Positions 10,014-21,690 are shown, numbered from the stretch's first letter. The stretch: 64,000 nt of DNA from Artemia franciscana (GCF_032884065.1 NC_088882.1:37244519-37308518), one strand, 5' to 3'. The notes: generated from the letters alone by a model not told the origin. Made by a program: numbers and translations.

Positions 10014-13000
10014 GGTAAATCTATTGGTAATAACCCATCTGAAAATTGACACTGAAGTCGGACTTGTAAGCGGAAATTCTCTACCAATGCAATGTAATAT
10101 TAAAAAAAAAATTGCTCAGTTATTTTAAAAGTAGTCAACTTAATGTGCACTTGAGCTTTATAGACAGAAGATTTAAGTCTAGTAATGGTAAGTATCTACA
10201 TATTTGTAAATTTTATGTTTTCAACTGTTGCACGAAAAATTCGTGTAAATGTCCCCATGTTGGTATTTGTAAAAAAAAAAAAAATTTAAGCAGAAGATGC
10301 TTTGGTTATGCATATTAACTTACTGATTAAGGGTTGTAGAAGATTTTTACAAAACTGATCTGCTCAGAAATCACATTAATTCTCTTAATTGTAGCAATTA
10401 TTTTTTAGGTCATCGCTCGCATACAAGAAAACTCTCAAGTCAATCGCTAGTACAACCCGTTCTTTCCAATCGGATATCTATCCAAAGGATATCTCATCCT
10501 CCATATCCACATCCATACTCCCTTCCTTCTTTTTCAAAGATAAGCCCAACTGCCCTCCCAGCCATCCTGCAGCCTGCTTTTCAACATTTTCCTACCTCTC
10601 CATGCATCCTTCCCCGCAAATTGTGAACCCACTCAATGGGGACTTCGTACCACATCCCTACAAGAACAACCTCATCTCTTTATATTCCTCCAGTTCACCT
10701 CAAACTCAACCGCTACTTGGTAACTCTTGTTAAGATATTCCGCTGCTACCTGCTCAATCAAATGTCCTTGCATATGAAAAAGATGGATATGATTCCTCCC
10801 CCAGTTCCCTGTTCCGACTACACGAGTCTGGCCCCTGCTACGAATCCCACTAGGCCCCCTGACCTCATTTGTGATATAAAATAGTAAAACGTAAAAATTA
10901 TACCTTCACAAGTCGTTTTAATCCCCCCTCACGTTTGTTAACGCTGATAGCCTTAACTTTAGAAAATTTGATGAATTAGACTCCCTTTTTAAAATATATA
11001 GATGGAGATATAATCGCTATAACTGCGCATGCTCGCAAAAATTTGCAGAAAGGTTGTGGAATTCTTTTCTTTATCCGTAATTACTTATATCCAAGTGAAA
11101 CTTCTATTCTTTTTCTAGCTCCCTTTGATGAGATTATGTGGGTATTTGACGTACAGTCGATTTACGTCGATGACGTACAGTCAATTTAATTGTCCTCTGT
11201 AATTCTTATTACTCTCATAATCGGAGGTCGCTGACAAAATAAATTTTATTGAAAAATTACGTGCAAGTTTTGACTTTGAACTACCAAAATTCCCAAATGC
11301 TGGAGTATTTCTAATGGGTGATGCAAATGAATGAAAACATGAATCTACCTGTAATACTTTTAATTTTAAAACATATTGCAAAGGTCCCAACTGCCAATAC
11401 TAATCTTGATTTAATATGCACCAATATATTAAACTTTTACAAACTTGTCTCCACTCTGCCTCCTCTAGGGGGTAGTTACCACTTTAGCCTACTCCTTCTC
11501 CTCTGGCTAAAATTACACAGTCGTTTTTTCTATTTTTGAAACTGTCTATAGATCTCTTATTGACTCAGGACTCTACCAAGTCGGTTTTGGCTTACTAGAG
11601 AAAATTGGTCCACTGTGTGTCAGATAAATGACATTGGCTGCTAGGCTTTATCCCTCCAAAATTTATTGAAGAGTAATTATGAATGCCGGTTTCTGAGAAA
11701 AAAAAATATCAAAGCGTGATCTACTGATAAGCCCTATGTTACTGGGACCTTTCAAAAACTTACAAGAAAAAAAAATCAAATTTTTTTAAGCAAGATCGTA
11801 TTACTGAGGCTAATAGTTTAAAGTTTATAAAGAAAAAATTAAAAGAAGCAGTTTCCAATTATTATAATAGTAAAGTTAAAGATCTATATTCTAATAAGCC
11901 CTAGGAATGATACTTCTGAAATTTATTTTCATCTCACTGAACCCTCCAATAAGATTGCCAATGATTTGAATTTGTAGCTTCCTTCCGTCGTTCAAAATTT
12001 TTCCCGATTTCACTTGCTCATGTCCAAATATTCCTCCCCTTAATACCTCCTTCCCCTTCGAATTTTTCCCTCCTCTTTTCGATAAATAAAATCTTGAGTT
12101 TTGAAAATCGAGAAATTGCCCCTTGGGCATACCAATTAATTTAATTAAAGCCTTTTCAGAAAAAATTGCTTAACCTTTATCAGATATTTGAACCAAATCA
12201 CAAAATTTGATAAATACTCAAGTCGTTGGAAACATGGTTTTGTAACACTTGTCCCAAAGAAATCTTTTAACCTGACTTTTGCCAAAGTACGTTCCATTAC
12301 ACTCACTCCAGTTTTTTCCAATTTTACGAAGATTTCCTTTGTGACTGGCTTAAAGTTAAAATTAGTCCTAGCATTGACGTCTGACAGTATGGTAATTTAA
12401 GGAAAACTTCCACCACCCATCACCATGTGCACTTTACTATCCTACTAAGTAACTTACTTAGTAAGTTACTTAGCACTTTACTAAGTAACTTAGAGAAATC
12501 AAATGTTTGGTTAACCTTGTATTAGTGTATTTCCAAAAAGTTTTTCACTTGGTTGACCGCACCATCCTAATTCGTTTATTACTAGATAGCTTTGAACTTG
12601 CCCCTCTAAGTAAAAATTGTCATATCGTCCCTTTCAAATAGATCATAAGTTGTAAAATACAAAAATGTTTTCTCTAACTTACCTTCTATTTATTGTGAAA
12701 TATTGATGAATTTATTTTTTCCTTGTTTCGCAGTGAATCCAATTGTTTTATTGTCCAATTATTTTTTTCTACATTTTGTAGAAAATTTGCTGACATCGGC
12801 AATACTGTAAAGATGCAGTACACATCTGGAAAGTTCTTCATATCTTCATGGGCTGACCTCGTCACAGTTCACACCATTTCGGGACCTGGAGTTTTACAAG
12901 CTCTAAAAGAAGCTGCTTTTGATGCAAATAAACCAAGGGGGTGTGTTATCATTGGAGAACTTAGTAGTGCGGGGAATCTGATTACGGCTGATTATTCTTC

Positions 13001-16000
13001 AGGTAGGTTTAGTAATTTTCAGTAACATATAGAGTCATCAAGTCATATTCTTGGTGGGTGTTTCTGACTGAAAGAACAACAATGCAGTGAGTGGATATAT
13101 TACCTTATAAAAATGAAAGTTGCATTTTTCATGGGGTATGGGATACACCCTAAGCACTAAAGCTTTCGGTGACAGTAGGTCAGCAGACAAAGACAAAATC
13201 GAGCACCTGATTTTTGCGATTTGTGTCATGTTACAATATTCAAATTCATTTTTTAAGTGCAAATTACAAGCAGGGTGAAAAGCCATACGTCATTGAAAAT
13301 CTAAGAATCTTAGAAGTTAATTTGGCATGCGTCAAGTTTTGCATGTTACATCGAAAGAATCTGTCTTATTATCCTCTTTCGAGATGCAGAAAATTAACTA
13401 AGTTTACAATTACCTTTCAAAAATTATGAACATTAAAAAAAAGAGAAATGCGTCTAAAATGATGTGATCTTGATGAAAACTACATTGTAAAATTAAGCAT
13501 GTCTGAGAACCATGTAGGGAAGCTTGAAGTCTCCATTGACGTGAATACTGTTGTTAATATTGAAAACTACACTGCAAAACTAAGCGTGTCTGAGAACCTT
13601 GTAGGGAAATCGTAAAATAGAACCCGCCGCCATGAATGTCAAACAGAGAAGACTGCGTTATACTGGCCATGTCCTTAGAAGACCTTATGACCGCATCATA
13701 AAGCAAGTGCTTGTTTTGCCATATTGGTGCAGGCGACCTGGCGGTCAATTGAAGAATTGGTGGGAAACTGCCAAAAACGACCTCGACCCTATTGGCGGAT
13801 TTCGAAGATTTGGCAGAAAGTGGGAGAGCTGTTGGCTCCGGTTTACTGAAGCGTTGGCAAAGGATCGTGACAAATGGGAGTCAACCATACGTAGCCTTCT
13901 AGATGCCGGCTTGGCCTCCTTATCTGGTCCCTCTACAAGTCCAAGTACAAAGTTATGAAACTAAAGAGACTTAACACCAACAAATTGCAGGATTGCCGTT
14001 TTTTACTCCGCAAAATTTAAACTAGAATTGATTTTCGAATATCGCCAAAATGCTATCCAGAACTACTTGATTTCGAACAATAAAGCACCGAATTTAGTTT
14101 CTTATTGTTTTCCTTGTAAGTTGGTCAAAGATGCGTTTTTATTATTATTTTTTTTCCGGGGTCATTTTGTTGAGCAATTGGTCGTAGAATGTCGGTATAG
14201 GGCTTGATTGAACCAAAACTGAAAGTTCTAGTGTATTTTTTGGGTAACAAGAGAAATTTTGTTTAATCGTGTGTCGACAGTGCTTGTAATTTGGCCCATG
14301 CTTCTAGGTCTTCGATCCCACTTAAGAATTTAAATTCGTCAAAAAAACAGAAAAGTTATCCTGGCCGTGGGCCAGGCTACGTCCCCATCGGTCGCATGCC
14401 ATCGTCAAGTGCCCTCGGGCCTTAACTTTCCAAGTCGATCCCTGAGTCGCTTTCCTGGTCAGTCCCGGTACACAAACTTCCCTATACATATTTCGGTGGC
14501 TTCATTTCAGTCTAGTAATCAACACAAATTAGGGGATCGTTTTTTATTGACTATACCAAAAATGAAATCGGAATGGAAACCGGCGCTGGCAGAAGAAGCA
14601 ACAGTTTACCCCTTTCATCTCCAATCAGTAGCTCTCAACTTCCTTTCGAGAGTACCCTCGCCGTCTCTTTTCCCCGGATTTCCCCCAAAGTATTGATCAT
14701 TACTTCCAATAGATTTACCTTCCCCTCTTCTTTCATACCCTCAGTGTGATATGGTGTGCAAGGATGCTACTACTCCTAATGTTGGTAGTCGAAAATCCCT
14801 GGTTCCTCCTTTTGATCAACATACTACTAGGCAAATTGATCTTGAGCCTATCCATACTAACCCTATCCCTGCTAAAAATGATAAACCCTAGCCACCCCAG
14901 AAAGTATCTATAGACCTCCTCACCCTCTAACTCCTTTTTCAAATCGTTCGCCAGATAAAACGGGTATTTCTTGTACTCATAATATTATACATAAGAATAG
15001 TACTGGGTTGAAACTCGAGCAGGATTTACTATTAATCTCGACGGCGCGCCAGTTTCCCAAAATCACAAATGAAATATTTAGGGCTTCCTATTGGTGACAC
15101 TCTTAAAGCAACTAGAAGGCTCTTGATCATTTCCAACGTCGAACAGCAACTGCATACGGAAGCTCATTTCCAGGCTCATTTCCAACGTCAAACAGCAACT
15201 GCATACGGAAGCTTGGTAGCAAACAAACCTCGACTCAACCGCAAACTGCTAGCGAAACTTTACAATGCTTCTGCACTCCCGAATTTCCTTTACCTTGCAC
15301 CTTTTTGGCGTACGTTTACGATAACCGAGACGAAGGAACTTCGGCAAATCTATTTCCGGTATGCCAAATACCTGCTTGCCCTTCCACCATGGTCAAGCAA
15401 CTCCTGGGTCATTAAAAGATACGGCATCATAGACCCGAATGCTTCTATCAGAAAAAGCATAGAAGCTTATAATAGTAGAATTGGTCGGCACCCATGGAGC
15501 GCTATTTTGATTCAATGAATGTTTCGCTTTTGTATGTTTTAATTGTTTTTAAGTAAGGTGAAGTGTTGCAAAGTTTTTTGTGTAGTTTTTTAGGTCATTT
15601 CCTTTTTCCTCTTTGCTTTTATTCACATTATACTCCGTTTTTCATGTGTATTATAACGGGTTATAAATAAATTCAATTCAATAATAAACTACGTTACCAT
15701 TTCCCTAGGTTGTTATTAATTAATACAGAAAACTTAAATTCTGAAAAAAATTATTGAGCTTGAAGTTTCGGCGAATAAGAAGCATCAGATTTAATTGGTA
15801 TAACTGAGGTTCAGTCCCCAAACCTGGATACTCTGAAGATGGCTTATTTTAATGAATTTTTTTAAACTCCGCCCACATGATCGTTACCTTGGTAAAAAGG
15901 ATAGAGGGATAATGATTTTTTGTCGTGATAATTTGTCGCCAAGGGAGTTAAGTGTTCCAGGATCACGCCCATTAAGTAATGTCATTGTTGGTTGTTTTTA

Positions 16001-17593
16001 TTATTCACCCGGCCAAAAATCAGAGCAGCGTAGAGTTCCTGGAAAAACTCCATGCATGGCATGATTACCTCCAGACTAAACATTCAAATCCTGGGATCCT
16101 ACTCACGGGTGACTGAAATGAACTAAATACAAGTCATCTTTGTCTGGAAGCTTATTTAAAACAAACTGTTAATATCCCAAGAACAAAAGGGGGTACTTCA
16201 CTTTACATTATTTGTACAAACATGCATGAATTCTATCAAAGACCCAGTTCCCTCCTCCCACTTGGTTGCAGTTACCATTTTACGCTTTCGCTAAATCCGA
16301 TACAAGATAATATCCGCAAGTATAAATTTGATATATTTAAGTATCGACCAATTACTGATAGTGGTCTGCTCAATTTTGGAACATGACTTTCAGAAGAGCA
16401 ATGGGAAGATGTATTTGCTGCCGACGAATCAAATAAGAAAGCCGAACTTTTCCAAGAAAACCTTATCAATAATTATTTAATTCATTTTCCAGAGGTCAAA
16501 AAGAAAAGATGTTCTAATGATAAGCTGTATATAAATGATGCAATAAAAGTTTAATCCGACAAAAATTAAGACTATCCCGCAAAGAAAAAACTTAAAAAGC
16601 TAACCTACTAAGGAAATCTAAAAAAAATGCAGATTCGGAAAGCTTCAGTCCAGTATTACCGTAATAAAGTAAGTGAACTCTTTAAAGCACGCCCGAGGCA
16701 GAGGTATAGTACAATCAAGAAAATCAGTGGTAAAACAGTCAAAAATGTTTACTTTAACCTTGATCTTCTCCCTGAAACTACAGCTAACTCATTAAATAAA
16801 CACCTTGTCGCTATTGTGCAAACCCTCCCCGCTCTCTCTTGTCATATTCCCCGCCCTCCAGCACCAGACCAGGATATCCCTTTAGTACACCCTGTTGACG
16901 CTGAGGCGAAAATACGTAAACTAAAGAGAAATTCAATATGCCCCCTTTGACATCCCAATTGATCTAGTAAAAGCATTTCCTGGTAAGTTATCAAAACCTT
17001 TCTCAAATATTTTTAATTAAATGACTAGAAGTGGTTCATTCCCTAAGTGCTGGAAAAAAGAATACATTACACCTATACAGAAGAAAGGTGTTAGATTCGA
17101 TATTTATGGAATCCAACCAATTACCTTAACACCAATATTCTCTAAACTGTATGACAGTTACGCAGCAGATTGGCTTAAAAAGACGATCCTTGTACTTACT
17201 GATGAACAACAATTCGGAAACATGAAAGGCTTATCAACGACACATTACCTGATCAATCTCCTCGATACTGTATATTGTATATCGATACTGTATATCGAGT
17301 CACTTGACGAGTCAGATACCTGGTCTCTTTTTAATTGACCTCCAAAAGGCTTTTGAACGGGTTAGTCATAATATTTCTTATGTTTACTTTTTATAATGTA
17401 CTTATGTTTTTACTTATGCCCTCATTCTTACTCATTTTCCTTATAGTACTAACTTTTACTTATTTTAATCACATTTTACGTATGTTTGCGTACTTAAAAA
17501 TTCATTTTTATTCATTTTATTCATTGCACTCATATTATTCGATCAGTTTGCTTCATCGTTGTAGGCAATGTTTTAATATTTCACTTATGTACC

Positions 17594-17636
<43 letters not shown>

Positions 17637-18605
17637 GTATACAGTGTAGGCTAGGTGACTGAAGGCATTAAGTTCGGCAGTTTTTGTGTTGTGAGAGTTT
17701 GCTTGATAATAAGGTACTATTCTATTCCAACTGACCAAATTTATGGCATTCCAACATGTTTTCAGTAAAGTGTTAGGCGAAGTTTAGCAAAAAATGCAAG
17801 ATGTTTAGACTTGGCAGCCCCAGTCATGTACAGGATACTTCTGTTCCTTTTCAGTTGTAATATTGCTTTTATTTCGTTTGGAAAACAAACATCTTGACGC
17901 CAAGGACCCAAAAATCTCACTGCTAGTTAATTTTATCCTTTGATTATCGTCTAGTCACTCGAGGATAGTTTCTTTGCAGATTTAACATAAATATTCTACC
18001 TCTAACCAGGTGCTCACCCACGGGGGGGTTGCTAAAGGGGATGTCCCCCCCCCCTCCCCTCAAGGAAAAATTACATTCTGTTTTTAAACATTAATCTAAC
18101 CTGCTCAGTTTTATCATTCATTTCTTAGTCCCTACTGAAAACTTGCGGTACGTTGGTTAGCCCAGGGACCCCTGGTCAGTCCCCCACCCCATAATTATTT
18201 TCTGAGTGCACTACTGCCTGTACCCTCACTGGAAGCTTTTTCGTTTTTGTTGCTCATTTTATTTGCTTAGGCTATAATCCTTAAAAAAATACTTTTTCAG
18301 CCTCTATGGTACTGGCAGCGGAACATTTCGATTTTGTTTCGGGCTTTGTCAGCCAGAATTCCCTGTCGTCCCGGCCTGGATTAATTCATTTTACACCAGG
18401 GGTCAGCCTTGGTTGCAATGGCGATAACTTAGGACAACAGTACTCAGACCCAGATCATGTGGTCACTCAACGTGGCTCAGATGTTATCATTGTTGGACGT
18501 GGGATCATAATGGATGCAAATCCTGGAGAAGCTGCTAGAAAGTATAAGGAAGCAGCCTGGGCAGCTTATGAAAAACGACTCTTAGCAGCTGTACCGAATA
18601 AGTAG
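6291..18605 (+). CDS. umps: UMP synthase, OMP decarboxylase domain (3' three exons)
   Basis: Exons 6291-6576, 12782-13002 and 18301-18605 join in phase (AG|A, then G|CC) and end at TAG, encoding about 270 residues. The reaction is decarboxylation of OMP to UMP, the last step of de novo pyrimidine synthesis, in the cytosol. Visible family signatures are SADVTT, LKTHMDII, the catalytic DRKFADIGNT (Asp-Lys-Asp), the TPGV segment, and near the C-terminus GSDVIIVGRGI with the phosphate-binding Arg. Length and the C-terminal end fit the animal bifunctional enzyme. The orotate phosphoribosyltransferase half would be upstream and was not found in 1-6290, so the gene is 5'-partial or its other exons lie outside. 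All splice sites are AG/GT. Both introns are full of LINE debris. Confidence 0.9.
6924..6970. repeat. (TA)n tract followed by poly-T
   Basis: About 22 bp of TA dinucleotides, then a T-rich run to 6970. The low-complexity reading frame across it is not a gene. Confidence 0.95.
7490..7840 (+). pseudogene. LINE reverse transcriptase, N-terminal part (decayed)
   Basis: Readable as SSSDPDDIPSKVIKF, then LFKGDPRSYPSNY, the usual RT block before motif A (PDxIP and RPIS region). Stops and frame breaks are present. Sequence further along the same LINE continues at 8195. Confidence 0.65.
7895..8178. mobile_element. Stand-alone palindromic (hairpin) element in the UMPS intron
   Basis: Arms 7895-8020 and 8056-8178 are inverted, about 120 bp each, around a spacer of about 35 bp. 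They share AGTGAGGAGCGACATTAAAA, the GTATATGAAATGGG-like segment and CTCTTTACGCTAAAG with the palindrome at 421-780. It sits inside LINE sequence and carries no ORF. It is best described as a fold-back MITE-like element, possibly a derivative of the Helentron-like family. Confidence 0.75.
8195..8770 (+). pseudogene. LINE reverse transcriptase, C-terminal part (decayed)
   Basis: It begins with the RT motif-B region NGVHQGSILGPLPF (8240-8290). It continues in the frame from 8351 with the thumb and connection segment (FLGILRGENLSYKFH, KIARNFGILRKLK, LIQSYISYCLIIW). The catalytic YADD block is not recognisable. Internal stops show it is inactive. Confidence 0.65.
9580..10890 (+). pseudogene. CR1-like LINE ORF1 region (decayed)
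   Basis: It holds the + copy of the ORF1 segment also found inverted at 5031-5556, interrupted by a long poly-T (about 9987-10013). A Pro/Ser-rich stretch (10430-10880) precedes the endonuclease region. Multiple frame breaks are present. Confidence 0.5.
10960..11530 (+). pseudogene. CR1-like LINE endonuclease domain (decayed)
   Basis: Frame-shifting fragments of an APE-type endonuclease: a LMGDAN-like stretch (GDFN in active enzymes) near 11310, then NTNLDLICTNILNFYKL and LPPLGGSYHFSLL (SDHF in active enzymes) to 11500. The same order of blocks occurs in the LINE at 15760-17390. Confidence 0.6.
11531..12620 (+). pseudogene. CR1-like LINE linker and RT start (decayed)
   Basis: Broken frames between endonuclease and RT are followed by WKHGFVTLVPKK and SITLTPVFSNF (12220-12330), corresponding to the ITPIQKKG and PITLTPIFSK blocks of the LINE at 17021. 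A small iterated AAGTAACTTACTTAG segment lies at 12445-12490. It ends shortly before the UMPS exon at 12782. Confidence 0.55.
12782..13002 (+). CDS. umps: UMPS exon: catalytic core of OMP decarboxylase
   Basis: Acceptor TTTTGTAG ends at 12781 and donor CAG|GTAGGT starts at 13003. It encodes KFADIGNTVKMQYTSGKF, the ISSWADLVTVH barrel strand and GCVIIGELSSAGNL, ending after ADYSS. It joins exactly to the 18301 exon. Confidence 0.9.
13474..13610 (+). repeat. Short direct duplication
   Basis: GAAAACTACATTGTAAAATT...GTAGGGAAG at 13474 recurs at 13561 with a few substitutions (87-bp offset). It lies just upstream of the RTE-like fragment and may be part of it. Confidence 0.7.
13632..13958 (+). pseudogene. 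RTE-like LINE, C-terminal end of ORF2
   Basis: 108 residues with the RTE-type tail RRLRYTGHVLRRPYDRIIKQ, then GGFRRFGRKWESCWLRF and a final stop at 13956. In full elements this follows the RT thumb. Only the terminal domain is present, so it is a 5'-truncated copy. The frame is open. Confidence 0.7.
14360..15060 (+). other. Pro/Ser-rich degraded reading frames, possibly LINE ORF1
   Basis: The open frame 14367-14696 and the following broken frames (VGSRKSLVPPFDQ, IDLEPIHTNPIPAKN) are Pro/Ser-rich and relatively GC-rich. They run directly into the LINE RT tail at 15069, which suggests ORF1 or spacer of the same retroelement with a large internal deletion. There is no recognised domain. Confidence 0.3.
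15069..15518 (+). pseudogene. LINE ORF2 C-terminal region
   Basis: 149 residues with KYLGLPIGDTL (the post-YADD 'YLG' block), LLAKLYNASALPNFLYLAPF and a C-terminal tail ending IGRHPWSAILIQ. An internal tandem duplication of about 49 bp (15129-15213) disrupts the RT frame. The conserved stop and 3' UTR follow, so this is a 5'-truncated or internally deleted copy. Confidence 0.65.
15519..15690 (+). other. LINE 3' UTR with short-repeat tail
   Basis: It runs from the LINE stop through CGGGTTATAAATAAATTCAA to an AATTC-type repeated tail near 15683. A 3' microsatellite tail rather than poly-A is known for several LINE clades. Confidence 0.55.
15760..17390 (+). pseudogene. CR1-like LINE endonuclease-RT fragment
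   Basis: Endonuclease blocks (LLTGD near 16100, LPLGCSYHF near 16265) are followed by a linker ORF (16627-16950). The RT start is in 17021-17338: WKKEYITPIQKKG, QPITLTPIFSKLYDSYAADW, QQFGNMKGLSTTHYLINLLD. The RT ends before motif A is complete (TSKRLLNGLV at about 17335). Stops and frameshifts are frequent. Confidence 0.7.
17595..17642. repeat. (TA)n microsatellite with GTA interruptions
   Basis: About 48 bp of TA repeats broken by two TGTA steps. The IYIY-type reading frames on both strands are artefacts of it. Confidence 0.97.
18301..18605 (+). CDS. umps: UMPS terminal coding exon
   Basis: Acceptor TTTTTCAG ends at 18300. It encodes ASMVLAAEHFDFVSGFV, HFTPGVSLGCNGDNLGQQY, GSDVIIVGRGIIMDANPG and a helical C-terminus, then TAG at 18603-18605. 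The GRGI Arg contacts the OMP phosphate in the family. Confidence 0.92.
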
Positions 18606-18691
18606 CTGATATCCTTTGATTAAAGACCATATGAGGTAATTTCTGATTTACAAATATTAAGGTAAAAATGTAAAAAATGGATTAACATAAA

Positions 18692-18697
18692 AATAAA
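18692..18697 (+). promoter_or_regulatory. Candidate UMPS polyadenylation signal
   Basis: AATAAA lies 87 nt after the stop codon on the coding strand, in an A-rich stretch. Transcript 3' ends were not seen. Confidence 0.4.
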
Positions 18698-18699
18698 AA

Positions 18700-20385
18700 A
18701 ACACTCAATATGCCAACAGTTTGTCTGAAGAAAGATTTTTTTTTAAATACAAGAAAATCAATTCTGATATACAAGACCTAGCTTCTAACTATTTCAGAGA
18801 TGAGTCTCAAATCGCCACGAGTGCAATTTTGATCCATACTTGTTTACGATCTCATTGTGAATCAGCAAAGACTTTCAAGTATATCCGTTTAGCTTTGTTC
18901 TTTGATGGTGCGGTGTATTTTTTTCCCAATAATATTTATCTTCATCTTTGCATATGAGTGAAAAAAAAACGGTTCGAGATAAATATCTCTAAATAGTATC
19001 AATGCTGTTGGAATAATCAGGCCAGGATTTACGCATAGGCCTAGTAGAACTAGGCCTAGGTGCGTACAATGCAGAGGGGCGCAAAAACTTTTTCTTGCAT
19101 AGGCTCCGCTGCCTATGCACTGGAAAGTGATTTTAAAACAAACAGGAATTCATAACCGATTATAAACTCTCAGATGTCTCCCAAGACGGAGCTGAGAGCT
19201 CGGTATCACATCTTTCTTGCATTACTTCTGGCTCATCACATATCTGTTGCCTTCTGTTTAGGGCTTCCACTATCCCGGAATGTTTGGGAATTTCCCTGTA
19301 AATTGCTTGGGCCTCTGGGTGCAAAAGACTTAAATTTGGCCCTGTGTATAATACTACCAATAGTACCTACACCTTAACAGGGAGTGAGGAGACATAACTT
19401 GAAAAATAATTGCTTCTGCAATAATTGTATAGTAACAATTGCGAAACTGCATTCTTTCGTTGCACTAGCATTTATGCTTGTTGCATAACCACTTGTATAA
19501 CGAGGAACTTTCCTAGGTTACGATATATCGGAAATAAATAAATGATAAAAAGAGTTAGCAAATTTTGGCAACCCTTTGCCCCCAAAAGTAACAGGCGTAG
19601 AGGCTCTTTTTCATAAGAAACTACTCGTGATAGAGGAGAAATCCTCAAACAGTAGAAAATAACTTTTTGACTTTACAGTTTTTTGGCCTGAAATTTCATG
19701 TTTTTAATGTGCTTGGTTGTAGGTTTTGGTTGTTGCAATTTGTAATCTCCGTAATTTCCTCATAAATATTAAGCCAAAAGCATGGTCGGTGAAAAGAGGT
19801 ATAGCAATCTTTCTTCTGTAAAGTTTTTGCGATGAGGATTTTAAAGGGATGATAAGCCTTCTCCATACAAATTCGAGCCCCCGATCAGAATTCTTCCGCT
19901 TTCAATAAGGTGCCTCCTGTCCACGCCTCTGCCAAAAACTGGATTAGGGTGCTAAACGGGCCACGGACCCATGAGCCTTAAAATTGGTCCGTGGTTCAAA
20001 TAATAAAATGACACAAATTAGGTCCAGTTTGGCGTCTAACATTAAAAGTTCTCGTTTTTTGTTTTGACCAGGTGCAATGTTTGTATCTTTCTGGTGAGAA
20101 GGTGCTGTATGACCAACCTTATACCAAAAATTTTGCCATTGAGCTAAAGAAAGTGTCAAAGAGATGGACAGATTTAGATAGATTTATTTTTCCATATGGC
20201 ACTACAATAATTACGTAAAGATCTATAAATCCCCACAAAGGCTCCATGGCGTGAGTGGAGGTCCACTAAGGCCCTCCAGTCATAAACAATGAAAATTTTT
20301 CCGTTATTCTAGTTCAAAGGAAGTATAAATAGCCATCTTTTTAATATAATAAAATTGGCGTTGAGAAAGCACAGGGGAAATAGGG
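18700..20385. other. Intergenic DNA without recognised genes
   Basis: A palindromic TAGGCCTAGTAGAACTAGGCCTA-type segment lies near 19038-19060. Short open frames at 18721-18957 and 19944-20159 have no family signature. The rest is anonymous. Confidence 0.6.
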
Positions 20386-20757
20386 ATGTCGGAGGGTCTG
20401 GTCAACTTTGATTCTCCAATCAGAGAGATTGAAGGTCGTTTAGTGGCTCAACCTCAAACTAGGTACAACCTCCCTACCTCTGATCAAAAGATTGGCACTG
20501 GGAGTAATAAAGGGATGTTGTATTGGTCACAGACCCACTTAGTCTTTCCTATGATATGTGTTGAAAACTATTGCATTGTTCTGCTTAAAATAAGGTGTTA
20601 CATGTATACTCTTCTTCAAAACATTTTGGCAGTTGGAAGTTGTGTAAGAGGGTTGCCGGCGTTTATCCCCCTCCCCTGTGGAAAATACCCTTCGCGAAAA
20701 CCCTTCTCTTCAGAAAATACCACCTCTGCGCGGCTAGTTGGTCTCCAATCCTGTTAG
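20386..20757 (+). other. 123-codon open frame, not recognised, in repeat DNA
   Basis: It starts with ATG, but the composition looks like translated repeat DNA. Part of the DNA (about 20490-20610) resembles 23350-23465, where the frame is not kept, which argues against a real gene. Confidence 0.15.
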
Positions 20758-20829
20758 ACCTTATAAGAAGGACTAGAACTCTCAATTTCTTTTCTAATCA
20801 GAACACTCAGAAGTTTCTGCGACCATGAG

Positions 20830-21340
20830 GTAGAGCTATGGATGAGGAAGGACCAGTCCCCCTCCTATACGGAATAAATTCTGCTCATTTTTGGGTTTAA
20901 TGTTACTATTTAATCTTTATTTACATAATAACAGTGTAGACAAGAAATATTCCAAAAAATCATAAATGATTCGATATCAATTTCACATTTTTGATGTGTT
21001 TTTTAAAGTTTATTTTGTACCCCCCCCCCCCCCGTAAAAAACGGTTTTGGAAAATACCCTTTTGCTGGCTTTTTGTTGGGAAACTTTCCCAAGGAGGAGG
21101 GGGTTACCGGCATGTTTTTAAAAACAATCAGAGATTAAATTCTTTTTCAAATGAAAGTGCCCTAAGAACAAGAAATTTTCTAGGTGGAATTTTCAGCTGG
21201 AATGTAATTATCTGGGGTGTATTTCTCCGGTGGGGGGGATCTATGTGAAAAGAATTTTCCACGGAGGAATTTTTCGTAGGGGGAAGGAAATTCTCAAGAA
21301 GGGGAGCCGGATTTCCCGTTATTATTTAAAAACGATCAGA
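20830..21340. other. Anonymous G/C-tract DNA
   Basis: It contains a 14-nt C run near 21021-21035 and G-rich segments (GGAGGAGGGGG, GGTGGGGGGG). A stretch near 20860-20910 resembles one arm of the palindrome family. No gene is seen. Confidence 0.5.
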
Positions 21341-21359
21341 AATTAGATTCAGAAAAAAG

Positions 21360-21690
21360 TGTTTTCAACTGAAAGTAAGGAGCAATATAAAAGCTTAAAA
21401 CAAACCATAATCATTGCGTATATGAAAGGGGTTGCCCCCTCCTCAACACATTGCTCTTAACACTAAACTTTTGACTTTCTGTCCTAATTATTTAAGAACG
21501 ATTCCTGAAACGCAATGGCCGTTTAATTAGAATAATAAGCTTTATTAATTCTGTAAAAAGAAAACTTAGCTTAAAGAGCCAGGTCTTAAGGAGCAGGCAG
21601 ATCCTTTCATATGCGTAATAATTTCTGTTCGTTTTAAATTTTGATGTTGCTCCTTACTTTCAGATGAAAACTTGTTGTTTCCTTATTTAA
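21360..21690. mobile_element. Inverted-repeat element of the palindrome family (diverged)
   Basis: Left end ACTGAAAGTAAGGAGCAATA (about 21379) and right end TTGCTCCTTACTTTCAG (about 21646-21662) are inverted. Inside are GCGTATATGAAAGGGG on the left and CCTTTCATATGCGTAATAAT on the right. The centre is not palindromic and resembles 1150-1200. Confidence 0.65.

Larger units (their letters stand above)
6577..12781. other. UMPS intron (6.2 kb), transposon-filled
   Basis: It contains a short TA tract and poly-T (6924-6970), LINE pieces at 7490-8770 split by a hairpin element, and a CR1-like LINE from about 9580 to 12620. 6640-7490 and 8780-9580 show nothing recognisable except short repeats. Confidence 0.8.
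13003..18300. other. UMPS intron (5.3 kb), transposon-filled
   Basis: It holds an RTE-like tail (13632-13958), a LINE 3' end (15069-15683), a CR1-like endonuclease-RT fragment (15760-17390) and a TA tract. 13010-13470 and 17660-18290 hold nothing recognised apart from C and G runs near 18020-18060. Confidence 0.8.

Noticed and set aside
18721..18957. 78-codon frame after UMPS
   Set aside because: It starts with TTG, lies in the probable 3' UTR or intergenic DNA, and has no recognised motif.
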